64,000 nucleotides of DNA from Siccirubricoccus phaeus (GTDB lineage Bacteria > Pseudomonadota > Alphaproteobacteria > Acetobacterales > Acetobacteraceae): positions 62,001 to 126,000 of the forward strand of contig NZ_SRXO01000001.1 of NCBI RefSeq assembly GCF_008360935.1, in the 5' to 3' direction. The position numbers were made by a program, and so were the translations under genes. The notes under the pieces were generated by a model that was not told the DNA's origin, ran no database searches, and worked only from the letters and a program-made list of their open reading frames with translations. This document shows, one piece after another, positions 52,631 to 61,104 of this stretch. Within the stretch, counting starts at the first letter, position 1, and every line of letters begins with the position of its first letter.

Positions 52631-53833
52631 GTGGCAGGCGGCGCTTGGTCCGGCATGCGGGCCGATGGAGGGGAAGGCCGGGACGCCCTGCCGCGGCCCT
52701 TCCCATCCGCCTGCCGCGGCTGCGGTACGCCGATCCGGGCCGGGCTGCTCGATCTCGGCCTTCAGCCCCTTGCCACCGCCCCGCTGCCGGCCGCCGTCGC
52801 GGCCGGGCCTGTCGCCACCATCGGCCTGGAACTCCTGCAATGCGAGGCCTGCGGCCTGCTGCAGCCGGCGCATCGCCACGGCCTGCCCGCCGCCCCCGTC
52901 CCGGTCACGGAACGCGGCCTCGCCACGCTGATCTCCCGGCTGCAGCTCCATCCCAGCCTGCCGGTGACGGTGCTGGAGGAGGCCGGGCCGGGCTGGCTGC
53001 CCATGTTGCGCCGCTTCGGCTTCGACCCCAGCCTCGCCCCTTCCGGCGCCGCCGCGGCCCTGGCCTGGCGGGAGGCGCACCCGCCCCCCGTGCTGCTCCT
53101 CGCCGGGGAGGTTTTCGGCCAGCTTGCCTCCCGCCCGGACAGCCTGCGGGCGATCCGTGAGCTGCTGGCCCCCGGCGGCATCGCGGTGCTGGACCTGCCC
53201 GACCTGCTCGCCCTGGTGCAGGGGCTGCGCTTCGACCTGATGGAGCCGGAGCCGGAGGCCTGGCCCTCCCTGCTCGTCGCCGAATTGCTGCTCTACCGCC
53301 TTGGCCTGACCGTGTTCGGCCTGCAGCGCGGCTCGGGAAGGCTGCGGCTGCTGGCCTGCCACCAGGAGGATCGCGGCAAGCCGGAGGGGCCGGAAGTCGC
53401 GGCGCGGCGGGAGGCGGAGCGGGAGGCCGGCTTCGACTCCGGCCAGGCTTTCGCCGGCTTCGCGGCCGCGGCGCGGGAAGCCCGGGCGGCGCTGTTCGAG
53501 CTGCTGCTGGGAATGCGGCGGGAAGGACGGCTGGCGCTCGGCCTTGGCGCGGGGCCGGCGGCAGTGCGGCTGCTGGCGGCCGGCGGCATCGGGTCGGATT
53601 TGCTGCCGGCCATCCTGCAGCCCGGCCTGGCCGGGCCGGGGCAGGTGCTGCCCGGCAGCCGGGTGCCGCTGCTGCCCCTGGAGATGCTGGCCGAGGCCAG
53701 CCCCGACCTGGTGGTGGTGCTGGATGGCCGCCCCGCGGCGGAGGCGCGGGCGGCGCTCTGCGGTGGCGCGGCGCCAGGGGTGCGCCTGGCCCTGCCGCTG
53801 CCCCGGCTGCGCATCCTGCCGCTGGGGGGCTGA
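52631..53833 (+). CDS. Methyltransferase-like protein with putative zinc-binding N-terminal domain
   Basis: This 400-residue protein resembles three-domain sugar C-methyltransferases: an N-terminal zinc module (ACRGCG, then DLGLQPLATAPLP and LQCEACGLLQP, giving two Cys pairs) and a C-terminal Rossmann-like domain (GRLALGLGAGPAAVRLLAAGGIG, ILPLGG end). The middle region where SAM motif I should lie (TVLEEAGPGWLPMLRRFGFD) lacks a clean glycine-rich loop, so catalysis is doubtful. A GTG at 52631 with GGGAGGAG eight bases before is the likeliest start. It follows the flagellin-modification operon and could shape the same glycan. Confidence 0.7.
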   Translation: MAGGAWSGMRADGGEGRDALPRPFPSACRGCGTPIRAGLLDLGLQPLATAPLPAAVAAGPVATIGLELLQCEACGLLQPAHRHGLPAAPVPVTERGLATLISRLQLHPSLPVTVLEEAGPGWLPMLRRFGFDPSLAPSGAAAALAWREAHPPPVLLLAGEVFGQLASRPDSLRAIRELLAPGGIAVLDLPDLLALVQGLRFDLMEPEPEAWPSLLVAELLLYRLGLTVFGLQRGSGRLRLLACHQEDRGKPEGPEVAARREAEREAGFDSGQAFAGFAAAAREARAALFELLLGMRREGRLALGLGAGPAAVRLLAAGGIGSDLLPAILQPGLAGPGQVLPGSRVPLLPLEMLAEASPDLVVVLDGRPAAEARAALCGGAAPGVRLALPLPRLRILPLGG

Positions 53834-54173
53834 GCCTGATCGGGCGGACGCAGGTTGGGGGCTTCGTCTCCAAGCCTCGGCCGGCAATCGTCGCGGGCAG
53901 TGCCCGCAGCCCTGCATCTCCGCCGGGGCCGGGACCTGGCTCCGACCCCCGTCTGAAGCTTGTGTCTGAAGCTTGTGTCTGAGGCTTGGGCCGATGCTTC
54001 GACCGGCCCGGCCCGGCCCTCCATCCCGGGGCTTGGCATTTGCCGCGGCGCGCCGATTTTCCTCTCGACCGGTCGGGCCCGCCGTAACCTCCGCAGGTCG
54101 CGCGCCGTAGGCTGCAACCACCGGCACTGACCGGCTTTGCAGGCCAAACAATTCAGAAGGGGACAGGCCAGGC
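53834..54173. other. 340-bp gap with 13-bp triplicate, upstream of egtB
   Basis: GTCTGAAGCTTGT occurs at 53951, 53964 and, as GTCTGAGGCTTGG, at 53977. GCGGGCAGTGCCCGC and CGGGCCGGTCG-type GC stems lie around it. The egtB site AGAAGGGGACAGG is at its right end. No gene recognised. Confidence 0.6.
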
Positions 54174-55376
54174 ATGCAATGGAACGACCCAGCCGGGGCC
54201 GCCCCGGGCCCGGCCCTGGCCGCGCGCTACGCCTCGGTCCGCGACCGCACCGAGGCGCTGGCCGCGCCGCTTTCACCAGAGGATCAATGTATTCAGTCCA
54301 TGCCGGATGCCAGCCCGGCGAAATGGCACCGGGCCCATACCACCTGGTTCTTCGAGACCTTCCTGCTGCTGCCCTACCTGCCAGGCCACCGGCGGCTGAA
54401 GGAGGATTACGCCTTCCTGTTCAACTCCTATTACGAGGCGGCCGGCCCCCGCCACGCCCGGCCGAAGCGGGGCATGCTGACCCGGCCCTCGGCCGCCGAG
54501 GTGGGCGAGTACCGCGCCCATGTGGATGCCGCCATGGCGCGGCTGCTGGCCGACCCGCCGGCGGAGGCCGTGCCGCTGGTGGAGCTCGGCCTGCAGCATG
54601 AGGAGCAGCACCAGGAGCTGCTGCTGACCGACATCCTGCACGCCCTGGCCCAGAACCCGCTGCGCCCGGCCTATGACCCCGCATGGCGGGAGCCGGCCGC
54701 GCCTTCCGGCCCGGCCCGGTTCCTGGTCGGCGCCGAGGGGCTGGTGGAGATCGGCCATGCCGGCCCTGGCTTCGCCTTCGACAGCGAGACCCCGCGGCAT
54801 CGATGTTGGCTGGAGGGCTACCGCATCGCCGACCGGCTGGTGAGCAATGGCGAATGGCTCGCCTTCATGGAGGATGGCGGCTACCGCACCCCGACCCTCT
54901 GGATGAGCGCCGGCTGGGCCACCGCCAGCGCCGAGGGCTGGGAGGCGCCGCTCTATTGGGAGCGGCGCGACGGCGAGTGGCGGCAATTCACCCTGGGCGG
55001 GCTGCGCCCCGTCGACCCCGCCGCGCCGGTCCGCCACATCTCCTGGTATGAGGCGGAGGCCTATGCCCGCTGGGCCGGAAGCCGCCTGCCGACCGAGGCG
55101 GAATGGGAAGCGGCTGCGGTGCTGCCGGGCTTCGCCGCCGCCACCGGGATCGCCTGGCAATGGACCGGCAGCGCCTATCGCCCCTATCCCGGCTTCCGCC
55201 CCTGGGAGGGCGCGGTCGGCGAGTACAACGGCAAATTCATGGCGCAGCAGATGGTGCTGCGCGGCGGCTCCCTGGCGACGCCGCCCGGCCATGCCCGGCT
55301 GCCCTACCGCAATTTCTTCCCCCCTGAATCACGCTGGCAATTCAGCACGCTGCGCCTGGCGGAGGATCTGGCATGA
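54174..55376 (+). CDS. egtB: Ergothioneine biosynthesis sulfoxide synthase EgtB
   Basis: This 400-residue iron enzyme joins a thiol (gamma-glutamylcysteine or cysteine) to hercynine using O2. The N-terminal DinB-like part has KWHRAHTTWFFETFLL and the metal ligands in LGLQHEEQHQELLLTDILHAL (HxxxH context, about residues 142-162). The C-terminal formylglycine-generating-enzyme-like domain shows FAFDSETPRHRCWLEGYRI, VSNGEWLAFMEDGGY, HISWYEAEAYARWAG, RLPTEAEWEAAA and the end RNFFPPESRWQFSTLRLA. The ATG lies after AGAAGGGGACAGG. It overlaps egtD (ATGA), so the two are coupled. Confidence 0.95.
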   Translation: MQWNDPAGAAPGPALAARYASVRDRTEALAAPLSPEDQCIQSMPDASPAKWHRAHTTWFFETFLLLPYLPGHRRLKEDYAFLFNSYYEAAGPRHARPKRGMLTRPSAAEVGEYRAHVDAAMARLLADPPAEAVPLVELGLQHEEQHQELLLTDILHALAQNPLRPAYDPAWREPAAPSGPARFLVGAEGLVEIGHAGPGFAFDSETPRHRCWLEGYRIADRLVSNGEWLAFMEDGGYRTPTLWMSAGWATASAEGWEAPLYWERRDGEWRQFTLGGLRPVDPAAPVRHISWYEAEAYARWAGSRLPTEAEWEAAAVLPGFAAATGIAWQWTGSAYRPYPGFRPWEGAVGEYNGKFMAQQMVLRGGSLATPPGHARLPYRNFFPPESRWQFSTLRLAEDLA

Positions 55377-56332
55377 GCACCGCCCTGGCCCGTGACGCCG
55401 CCGCCGCCCAGCGTGGCGCCCTGCTGGCCGATGCCCTGGCCGGGCTCTCCGCCCCGCGCAAGACCCTGCCCTGCAAATGGCTCTACGACGCCGAGGGGGC
55501 GCGGCTCTTCGAGGCCATCACCCGCCTGCCGGAATACTACCCGACCCGGACGGAGATGCAGATCCTGGCGGAGAGCGGCGCCGAGATGTCCCGCGCCATC
55601 GGCCCCGATGCGGCGGTGGTGGAATTCGGCCCGGGCGACGGGGTGAAGGCGGTGCAATTGCTGCGCGCCCTGGAACGGCCGGTGGCTTACCTGCCGGTGG
55701 ACATCGCGCCGGAATGGCTGGAGGCGGCCGCCGCCCGCGTGGCCGCCGCCTTCCCCGGCCTGCCGGTGCGGCCGGTGGTGGCGGATTTCACCCGGGCCTT
55801 CGCGCTTGCCGGAAGGGCAGAGGGCAGCGCCACCCATCTCGGCTTCTTCCCCGGTTCCACCATCGGCAATTTCACCCCGGAGGAGGCGGTGACCTTCCTG
55901 CGGCGGGCCCGGGCGAGCCTGGGGGAGGGGGCGCTGATGCTGCTCGGCGCCGATCTGGTGAAGGAGAAATCGGTGCTGGAGGCGGCCTATGACGATGCCG
56001 CCGGGGTGACCGCCGCCTTCAACCTGAACCTTCTGGCCCGGCTGAACCGGGAGGCGGGGGCGGATTTCGCGCTGGACGGCTTCCGCCACCGCGCGGTGTG
56101 GAACCCGGCGGCGGAGCGGGTGGAGATGCACCTGGCTTCCCGGCGGGCGCAGAGCGTGCGGCTGGGCGGGCGGGTGTTCCGCTTCGCCGCGGGCGAGACC
56201 ATCCATACCGAGAACAGCCACAAATACCGGCCGGAGCGGCTGCGCGAACTGGCGGCCGCCGGCGGCTGGCGGGAGAAGGCGATGTGGACGGATGCGGCGG
56301 GGCTGTTCTCCGTCTGGCTGCTGGCGGCGTGA
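55373..56332 (+). CDS. egtD: L-histidine N(alpha)-methyltransferase EgtD
   Basis: This 319-residue enzyme trimethylates histidine to hercynine, the first step of ergothioneine synthesis, with SAM as donor. It shows SAPRKTLPCKWLYDAEGARLFEAITRLPEYYPTRTE (in two stretches), SAM motif VVEFGPGDGVKAVQLLRAL, FFPGSTIGNFTPEEAV and LLGADLVKEKSVLEAAYDD, the substrate region AFNLNLLARLNREAGADF, and the end YRPERLRELAAAGGW. Starting in an ATGA overlap with egtB, it is the second gene of a two-gene operon; egtC is absent, as is common when cysteine or a separate amidase is used. Confidence 0.95.
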   Translation: MSTALARDAAAAQRGALLADALAGLSAPRKTLPCKWLYDAEGARLFEAITRLPEYYPTRTEMQILAESGAEMSRAIGPDAAVVEFGPGDGVKAVQLLRALERPVAYLPVDIAPEWLEAAAARVAAAFPGLPVRPVVADFTRAFALAGRAEGSATHLGFFPGSTIGNFTPEEAVTFLRRARASLGEGALMLLGADLVKEKSVLEAAYDDAAGVTAAFNLNLLARLNREAGADFALDGFRHRAVWNPAAERVEMHLASRRAQSVRLGGRVFRFAAGETIHTENSHKYRPERLRELAAAGGWREKAMWTDAAGLFSVWLLAA

Positions 56333-56534
56333 CGGGGCCGGCGGGGCGCCCCGGGGGCACGACCGCCTGAGCCGGGCGCGGCCGCGCAGCGGGTGACGCG
56401 GCCGGCCGGCGGGCCGGGGCGTGATGCGGGGCCGAAGCGGGGGCATCATGGCCCGGGGCGCCGCCGCGGCGTGCCGCTGCGGTGCGCCCGGGCCGGGGCA
56501 TCCCGACCCCGCCGCCATCCGTTATAGGGACGCC

Positions 56535-57290
56535 ATGCCCCAGACCCAGATCGCCAGCCATCGCGGCGGCGCCTTCCTCTGGCCGGAAAACAGCCTGCTG
56601 GCCTTCCGCCAGGCCCTGGCCCTGCCGGCCGAGCAGCTTGAGCTCGACGTGCATCTTTCGGCCGATGGCGTGCCGATGGTGCACCACGACGCGCTGCTGG
56701 ACCGCACCACGGACCACCATGGCCGGCTGCATGCGCTGGACCGCGCGGCGCTGCGCCAGGTGCGGGTGAAGGGCACGGGGGGCGAAAGCCTGCCGAGCCT
56801 GGAGCAGGTGGTGGCGCTGCTGCGCGCCACCGACCGGGTGCTGCGGCTGGAGATCAAGCCGGATGCCGAGGGCCGGCCCTATCCCGGTGTGGTGCCCGCC
56901 TGCCTGCCGGTGCTGGACGCCGCCCTGCTGCGCCCGCGCACCGTGTTGATGAGCTTCCAGCCCCAGACCGTGGCGGAGGCCGCCGACGCCGGCGGCTTCG
57001 CCGGTCTGGTGCTGCTGATCGAGGCGCGGCCCTGGCGCGGCATGGGCGCGGCGGGCGCCATCGCCCTGGCGCGGCGCTGCGGCGCCACCGAGATCGGCCT
57101 GCCGATCGGCGAACTGGACGGGGTGGCGATGCGGGAATTCCGCGAGGCGGGGCTGGGCGTCGGCGCCTGGGCGGCGAATGACCGGGAGACGATCTGCGCC
57201 GGCTTTGCCCTGGGCCTGGACGTCATCGCCACCGATGACCCGGTGCTGGCGCTGCGCCTGCGGGAGGAGGTGGCGGAGGCGACGGGGTAG
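56535..57290 (+). CDS. Glycerophosphodiester phosphodiesterase family protein
   Basis: This 251-residue TIM-barrel enzyme hydrolyses glycerophosphodiesters to glycerol-3-phosphate and an alcohol. IASHRGGAFLWPENSLLAFRQAL opens with the catalytic His-Arg-Gly and Pro-Glu-Asn pattern; ELDVHLSADGVPMVHHDALLDRTT provides the metal Glu/Asp and second His; LRLEIKPDAEGRPYPG, VLMSFQPQTV and the end LGLDVIATDDPVLAL follow the family. There is no signal peptide, so the enzyme is cytosolic (UgpQ-like). The start at 56535 is set by the family N-terminus. The gap to egtD is 202 nt and holds only GC palindromes. Confidence 0.93.
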   Translation: MPQTQIASHRGGAFLWPENSLLAFRQALALPAEQLELDVHLSADGVPMVHHDALLDRTTDHHGRLHALDRAALRQVRVKGTGGESLPSLEQVVALLRATDRVLRLEIKPDAEGRPYPGVVPACLPVLDAALLRPRTVLMSFQPQTVAEAADAGGFAGLVLLIEARPWRGMGAAGAIALARRCGATEIGLPIGELDGVAMREFREAGLGVGAWAANDRETICAGFALGLDVIATDDPVLALRLREEVAEATG

Positions 57291-57430
57291 GGCTGGGGGC
57301 GCTGCCCCCGTTGGCGGCAGTGCCGCCAACCCCCGCCGGGGCCAGGATCTGGCGCCGCACCCCGGTGTGAGTTTCGGGCCCGCGCGTTGAGCCGTCAGGC
57401 TCGCCCCGGCCGGGATGGGCCAGCCCGTGG
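57291..57430. repeat. R2 intergenic repeat between phosphodiesterase and TetR genes
   Basis: Contains GGGGGCGCTGCCCCC starting about 5 nt after the TAG, GTTGGCGGCAGTGCCGCCAAC, GGGGCCAGGATCTGGCGCC and ACCCCGGTGTGAGTTTCGGGCC. It separates convergent genes. Confidence 0.8.
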
Positions 57431-57433
57431 GCG

Positions 57434-58078
57434 CTACGCCTGGCCCAGCGTTGCCGGCAGGACCGTGGTGTCGCACTCGAACGCCGCGGCGGACACCCCG
57501 TTCAAGGCCAGCTCCAGATGCTGCGCCACGATCTCCTCAGGGCTCAGCCTGCCGCCGGGCCGGTACCAAGTGCATACGCCCGTCAGCATCGCCAGCAGCG
57601 CATAGGCGGCGATGCGCGTATCCGCCACCTGCAGCTTCCCCGCCCGCGCGCCTTCTTCCAGCAGCCCGATCAGCCGGTTCTCATAGGCGCGGCGCATGGC
57701 GAGGATGGGCTCGGCATTGGCCTTCTCCAGCGCCCGCAACTCGAAGTTGGCGATATAGACCTCCTGCTTCCGCTCCAGATGGTAGAGCACGTGCTGGGCG
57801 AGGAAGGCGCGGAGCTGCGCCATGGGCTCGGCCGGCGCCGCGGCCAGGGCCGCTTCCATGGCCGAGAGCAGGTCCTGCATATGCTCCTGCATCAGCTCGA
57901 AGAGCAGGCCCTGCTTGGTCTGGATATGGTTGTAGAGGGAGCCGGGCTGGATGCCGACCTCGGCCGCCAGCTCCCGCAGATTCATGGCGGCGAAGCCCTG
58001 GCGGTGGATCAGCCGGATGGCGGCCTGGCGGATGGCCTCCGCCGTGCGCTCGCCATTCGATCCGGTGATCCGTGCCAT
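57434..58078 (-). CDS. TetR/AcrR family transcriptional regulator
   Basis: This 214-residue repressor has an N-terminal helix-turn-helix (TAEAIRQAAIRLIHRQGFAAMNLRELAAEVGIQPGSLYNHIQTKQGLL, in two parts) and an all-helical ligand domain. Such regulators of lipid or aromatic-acid uptake usually sense an acyl-CoA. The ATG at 58078 matches the family start. It is divergent from the ABC/acyl-CoA-synthetase operon, and a 20-bp imperfect palindrome (58234-58253) in the 253-nt gap is the likely operator for both. Confidence 0.92.
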   Translation of the reverse strand: MARITGSNGERTAEAIRQAAIRLIHRQGFAAMNLRELAAEVGIQPGSLYNHIQTKQGLLFELMQEHMQDLLSAMEAALAAAPAEPMAQLRAFLAQHVLYHLERKQEVYIANFELRALEKANAEPILAMRRAYENRLIGLLEEGARAGKLQVADTRIAAYALLAMLTGVCTWYRPGGRLSPEEIVAQHLELALNGVSAAAFECDTTVLPATLGQA

Positions 58079-58150
58079 GGTCGCTCCGCAAAGCGCGATC
58101 GCTGGAGGTGGCCTCACCGGAGGCGTGAATCGCGCACCCAAACGAATGCC

Positions 58151-58192
58151 TGGAGCGCGGCCGGCAGGCCTTGGCGAACCGGCCGCGCTCCA
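58151..58192. repeat. 14-bp-stem palindrome in the tetR upstream region
   Basis: TGGAGCGCGGCCGG pairs perfectly with CCGGCCGCGCTCCA around a 14-nt loop. It ends in the AGCG/CGCT style of the dispersed elements, and a looser GCGCGAT/ATCGCGC pair lies at 58096-58137. Confidence 0.7.
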
Positions 58193-58233
58193 GGCGGGAA
58201 ACTGGCCGTGCTTGGTGCTTGCGGTCAACCGGA

Positions 58234-58253
58234 AAACAAACGTATGTTCGTTT
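58234..58253. promoter_or_regulatory. Putative TetR operator
   Basis: AAACAAAC-GTAT-GTTCGTTT is a 20-bp imperfect palindrome (four central positions and one pair off). It lies 156 nt from the tetR start and about 80 nt from the ABC operon start, in an AT-richer patch. The size and AAAC/GTTT character match operators of lipid-responsive TetR proteins such as PsrA/FadR types. Confidence 0.7.
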
Positions 58254-58331
58254 AGCCGTGATGGCCGGAAAGGCCGCGCGGAAGGGGAGGGAAGGTGCAG
58301 GTCCGAGCGCCGCATGCCGACAATCCACGCC

Positions 58332-59147
58332 ATGGCTGAGACCGCGCCCATCCTGGAAGCGCGGAACGTTTCCTTGCGCTTCGGCGGGGTGCGGGCGCTG
58401 ACGGAGGTCTCCTTCGCCATCCGCCAGGGCGAGGTCTTCTCCATCATCGGCCCGAACGGCGCCGGCAAGACCTCCATGGTCAATTGCATCTCCGGCCGCT
58501 ACCGCCCGACCGAGGGCGGCATCTGGTTCGACGGCAGCGAGATCACCCGGGTGCCGGTGCGCAGGCGCGCCGCCCTAGGGATTGGCCGGACGTTTCAGAA
58601 CCTGGCGCTGTTCGGCCATATGAGCGTGCTCGACAACATCATGGTCGGCCGCCATCACCTGCTGCGGCGCGGCTTCCTGCCCGGCATGGTCTGGTGGCTG
58701 GGCGGCGCGCAGCGCGAGGAGATCGCGCATCGGCGCGAGGTCGAGGAGATCATCGACTTCCTCGAAATCCAGCATGTGCGGAAGGCCCCCGCCGGCACGC
58801 TGAGCTACGGGCTGCGCAAGCGGGTGGAGCTGGCCCGCGCCGTCGCGCTGCGCCCCAAGCTGATCCTGCTGGACGAGCCGATGGCCGGGATGAACCTCGA
58901 GGAAAAGGAGGACATGGCCCGCTTCATCCTCGACCTGAACGAGGAATGGGGCATGACCGTGCTGATGATCGAGCACGACATGGGCGTGGTGATGGACATC
59001 TCCCACCGCGTCATGGTGCTGGATTTCGGCCGCAAGATCGCCGAGGGGGCGCCGGATGCCGTCCTGGCGGACCCGCATGTGAAGCGCGCCTATCTGGGCG
59101 AGGCCGATGAGGTGGTGCGCGACGTGGATGAGCCGGTGACGGCATGA
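58332..59147 (+). CDS. ABC transporter ATP-binding protein (LivG type)
   Basis: This 271-residue cytosolic ATPase belongs to a branched-chain-amino-acid-type importer. It has SIIGPNGAGKTSMVNCISG (Walker A), GIGRTFQNLALFGHMSVLDNIMVG (Q-loop region typical of LivG), LSYGLRKRVELARAVAL (signature), LILLDEPMAGMN (Walker B) and MIEHDMGVVMDI (H-loop). The ATG at 58332 fits homologues; one at 58314 is in frame, and a strong GGAGGGAAGG lies 20-35 nt upstream of both. It overlaps the acyl-CoA synthetase start (ATGA). No LivF-type second ATPase appears within the window. Confidence 0.92.
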   Translation: MAETAPILEARNVSLRFGGVRALTEVSFAIRQGEVFSIIGPNGAGKTSMVNCISGRYRPTEGGIWFDGSEITRVPVRRRAALGIGRTFQNLALFGHMSVLDNIMVGRHHLLRRGFLPGMVWWLGGAQREEIAHRREVEEIIDFLEIQHVRKAPAGTLSYGLRKRVELARAVALRPKLILLDEPMAGMNLEEKEDMARFILDLNEEWGMTVLMIEHDMGVVMDISHRVMVLDFGRKIAEGAPDAVLADPHVKRAYLGEADEVVRDVDEPVTA

Positions 59148-61099
59148 CCCGGTCCGATGGTCGCAGCGCCGAAGGGCGCGGAGAGCTGAATCGGACCGGC
59201 AATGCTGCGCCCGACACCCTGCCGAAGTTGCTGCGGCGCAACGCCGCCGAGCATGGCGCGGAGATCGCCTATCGCGAGAAGGAATACGGCATCTGGCGCA
59301 GCCTCACCTGGGCCGAGGCGGAGGCGCGGACGCGGGCTATTGCGCTCGGGCTGCGCGGACTTGGCCTCGGCGCCGGCGATGTGGTGGGGCTGATCGGCGA
59401 CAACCGGCCGGACTGGGTGATGGGCGAGATCGCGGCGCATGCCATCCGCGCCCGCAGCCTCGGCATCTACCGCGACGCGCTGGAGGAGGAGGTAGCCTAT
59501 CTCCTCAGCTTCAGCGGCACGAAGGCGGTGATCGCCGAGGATGAGGAGCAGGTGGACAAGCTGCTGGCGATGGGCGAGCGCGCCCCGTCCCTGTCCCACA
59601 TCATCTATTGCGACCCGCGCGGCATGCGCAAGCACGAGGACCCCCGCCTGCTGCCGCTGAGCGAGCTGCTGGCCCGCGGCGAGGCGGCGCAGGCGGCCGA
59701 GCCCGGCGCCTGGGCGACGATGGTGGCGGCGACGCGGGGCGAGGAGGTGGCGATCCTCTGCACCACCTCCGGCACCACGGCGCGGCCGAAGCTCGCCATG
59801 CTGACCGGCGGCGCGCTGATCCGGCATTGCGAGGCCTATCTGCTTGCCGACCCCAAGAGCGCGGCGGATGAATATGTCTCCGTCCTGCCGCTGCCCTGGA
59901 TCATGGAGCAGATCTACGTCCTCGGCTGGGGCCTCATCGCCCGGATGAAGGTGAACTTCGTCGAGGAGCCGGAGACGATGATGGCCGATTTCCGCGAGAT
60001 CGGCCCGAGCTTCGTGCTGTTTGCCCCGCGCGTCTGGGAGGCGATCGCCGCCGAGGTGCGCGCCAGGGTGATGGATGCCAGCCCGCTGAAGCGCCGCCTC
60101 TATGACCTCGGCATGCAGTGGGGGCTGGCGGCGCTGGAGAAGGGGCAGCGCTCCGCCCGCGCCGATGCGCTGCTGTTCCGCGCGCTGCGCGACCGGCTCG
60201 GCTTCACCAATCTCCGCTCCGCGGCCACTGGTGGCGCGGCGCTGGGGCCGGACACCTTCCGCTTCTTCCAGGCCATGGGCGTGCCGCTGCGGCAGATCTA
60301 CGGCCAGACCGAGACGCTCGGCGCCTACACCGTGCATCGCGCCGATGACGTGAACCAGGACACGGTCGGCGTCGCCTTCACGGACGAGATCGAGACCCGC
60401 ATCGACAACCCGGACCAGAACGGCCTCGGAGAGATCGTCACCCGCCACCCCAACATGTTCAGCGGCTATTTCGGCGTGTCGGAGACCGGCGACCTGCGCG
60501 ATGGCTGGCTGCATACCGGCGATGCCGGCTATTTCGATGCGCGCGGCCATCTGGTGGTGATCGACCGCATCAAGGACATCGCCACCACCAGCGGCGGCGA
60601 CCGCTTCAGCCCGCAATACATCGAGAACAAGCTGAAATTCAGCCCTTACGTCGCGGAAGCCGTGGTGCTGGGCGATGGCCGCCCGCACCTCGCCGCCATG
60701 CTCTGCATCCGCTTCCCCATCGTCAGCAAATGGGCGGAGCGCAACCGCATCGCCTTCACCACCTACACCGATCTTTCGGCGCGGGAGCAGGTGCTGGCCC
60801 TGCTGCGGGCGGAGGTGGAGAAGGTGAACGCCTCCCTGCCGCCCCCCCAGCGCATCCGCGACTTCCTGCTGCTGTACAAGGAGCTGGACGCGGATGACGA
60901 GGAGCTGACCCGCACCCGCAAGATCCGTCGCGGCGTCATCAACGCCAAGTACGGCGACATCATCGAGGCGATCTATCGCGGCGAGTCCGCCATCCCGGTG
61001 GACACCACCATCGCCTTCCAGGACGGCACGAAGCAGCGCATCCGGACCACGCTGCGGGTGGTCTCGCTGCGCGAACCCATGGCGATGGCGGCGGAGTAG
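59144..61099 (+). CDS. AMP-dependent long-chain acyl-CoA synthetase
   Basis: This 651-residue FACL-type enzyme of the group encoded inside Liv-like importer operons has adenylate loop ILCTTSGTTARPKLAMLTGG (about residues 200-219), a variant in which the usual Gly after TT is Ala. YVSVLPLPWIMEQIY, IYGQTETLGAYTVHR, HTGDAGYFDARGHLVVIDRIKD and the end LTRTRKIRRGVINAKYGDI are as expected. It would activate the imported acid as it enters. It begins in an ATGA overlap with the ATPase and ends 5 nt before LivH, so all are co-translated. Confidence 0.92.
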   Translation: MTRSDGRSAEGRGELNRTGNAAPDTLPKLLRRNAAEHGAEIAYREKEYGIWRSLTWAEAEARTRAIALGLRGLGLGAGDVVGLIGDNRPDWVMGEIAAHAIRARSLGIYRDALEEEVAYLLSFSGTKAVIAEDEEQVDKLLAMGERAPSLSHIIYCDPRGMRKHEDPRLLPLSELLARGEAAQAAEPGAWATMVAATRGEEVAILCTTSGTTARPKLAMLTGGALIRHCEAYLLADPKSAADEYVSVLPLPWIMEQIYVLGWGLIARMKVNFVEEPETMMADFREIGPSFVLFAPRVWEAIAAEVRARVMDASPLKRRLYDLGMQWGLAALEKGQRSARADALLFRALRDRLGFTNLRSAATGGAALGPDTFRFFQAMGVPLRQIYGQTETLGAYTVHRADDVNQDTVGVAFTDEIETRIDNPDQNGLGEIVTRHPNMFSGYFGVSETGDLRDGWLHTGDAGYFDARGHLVVIDRIKDIATTSGGDRFSPQYIENKLKFSPYVAEAVVLGDGRPHLAAMLCIRFPIVSKWAERNRIAFTTYTDLSAREQVLALLRAEVEKVNASLPPPQRIRDFLLLYKELDADDEELTRTRKIRRGVINAKYGDIIEAIYRGESAIPVDTTIAFQDGTKQRIRTTLRVVSLREPMAMAAE

Positions 61100-61104
61100 A
61101 TCGG

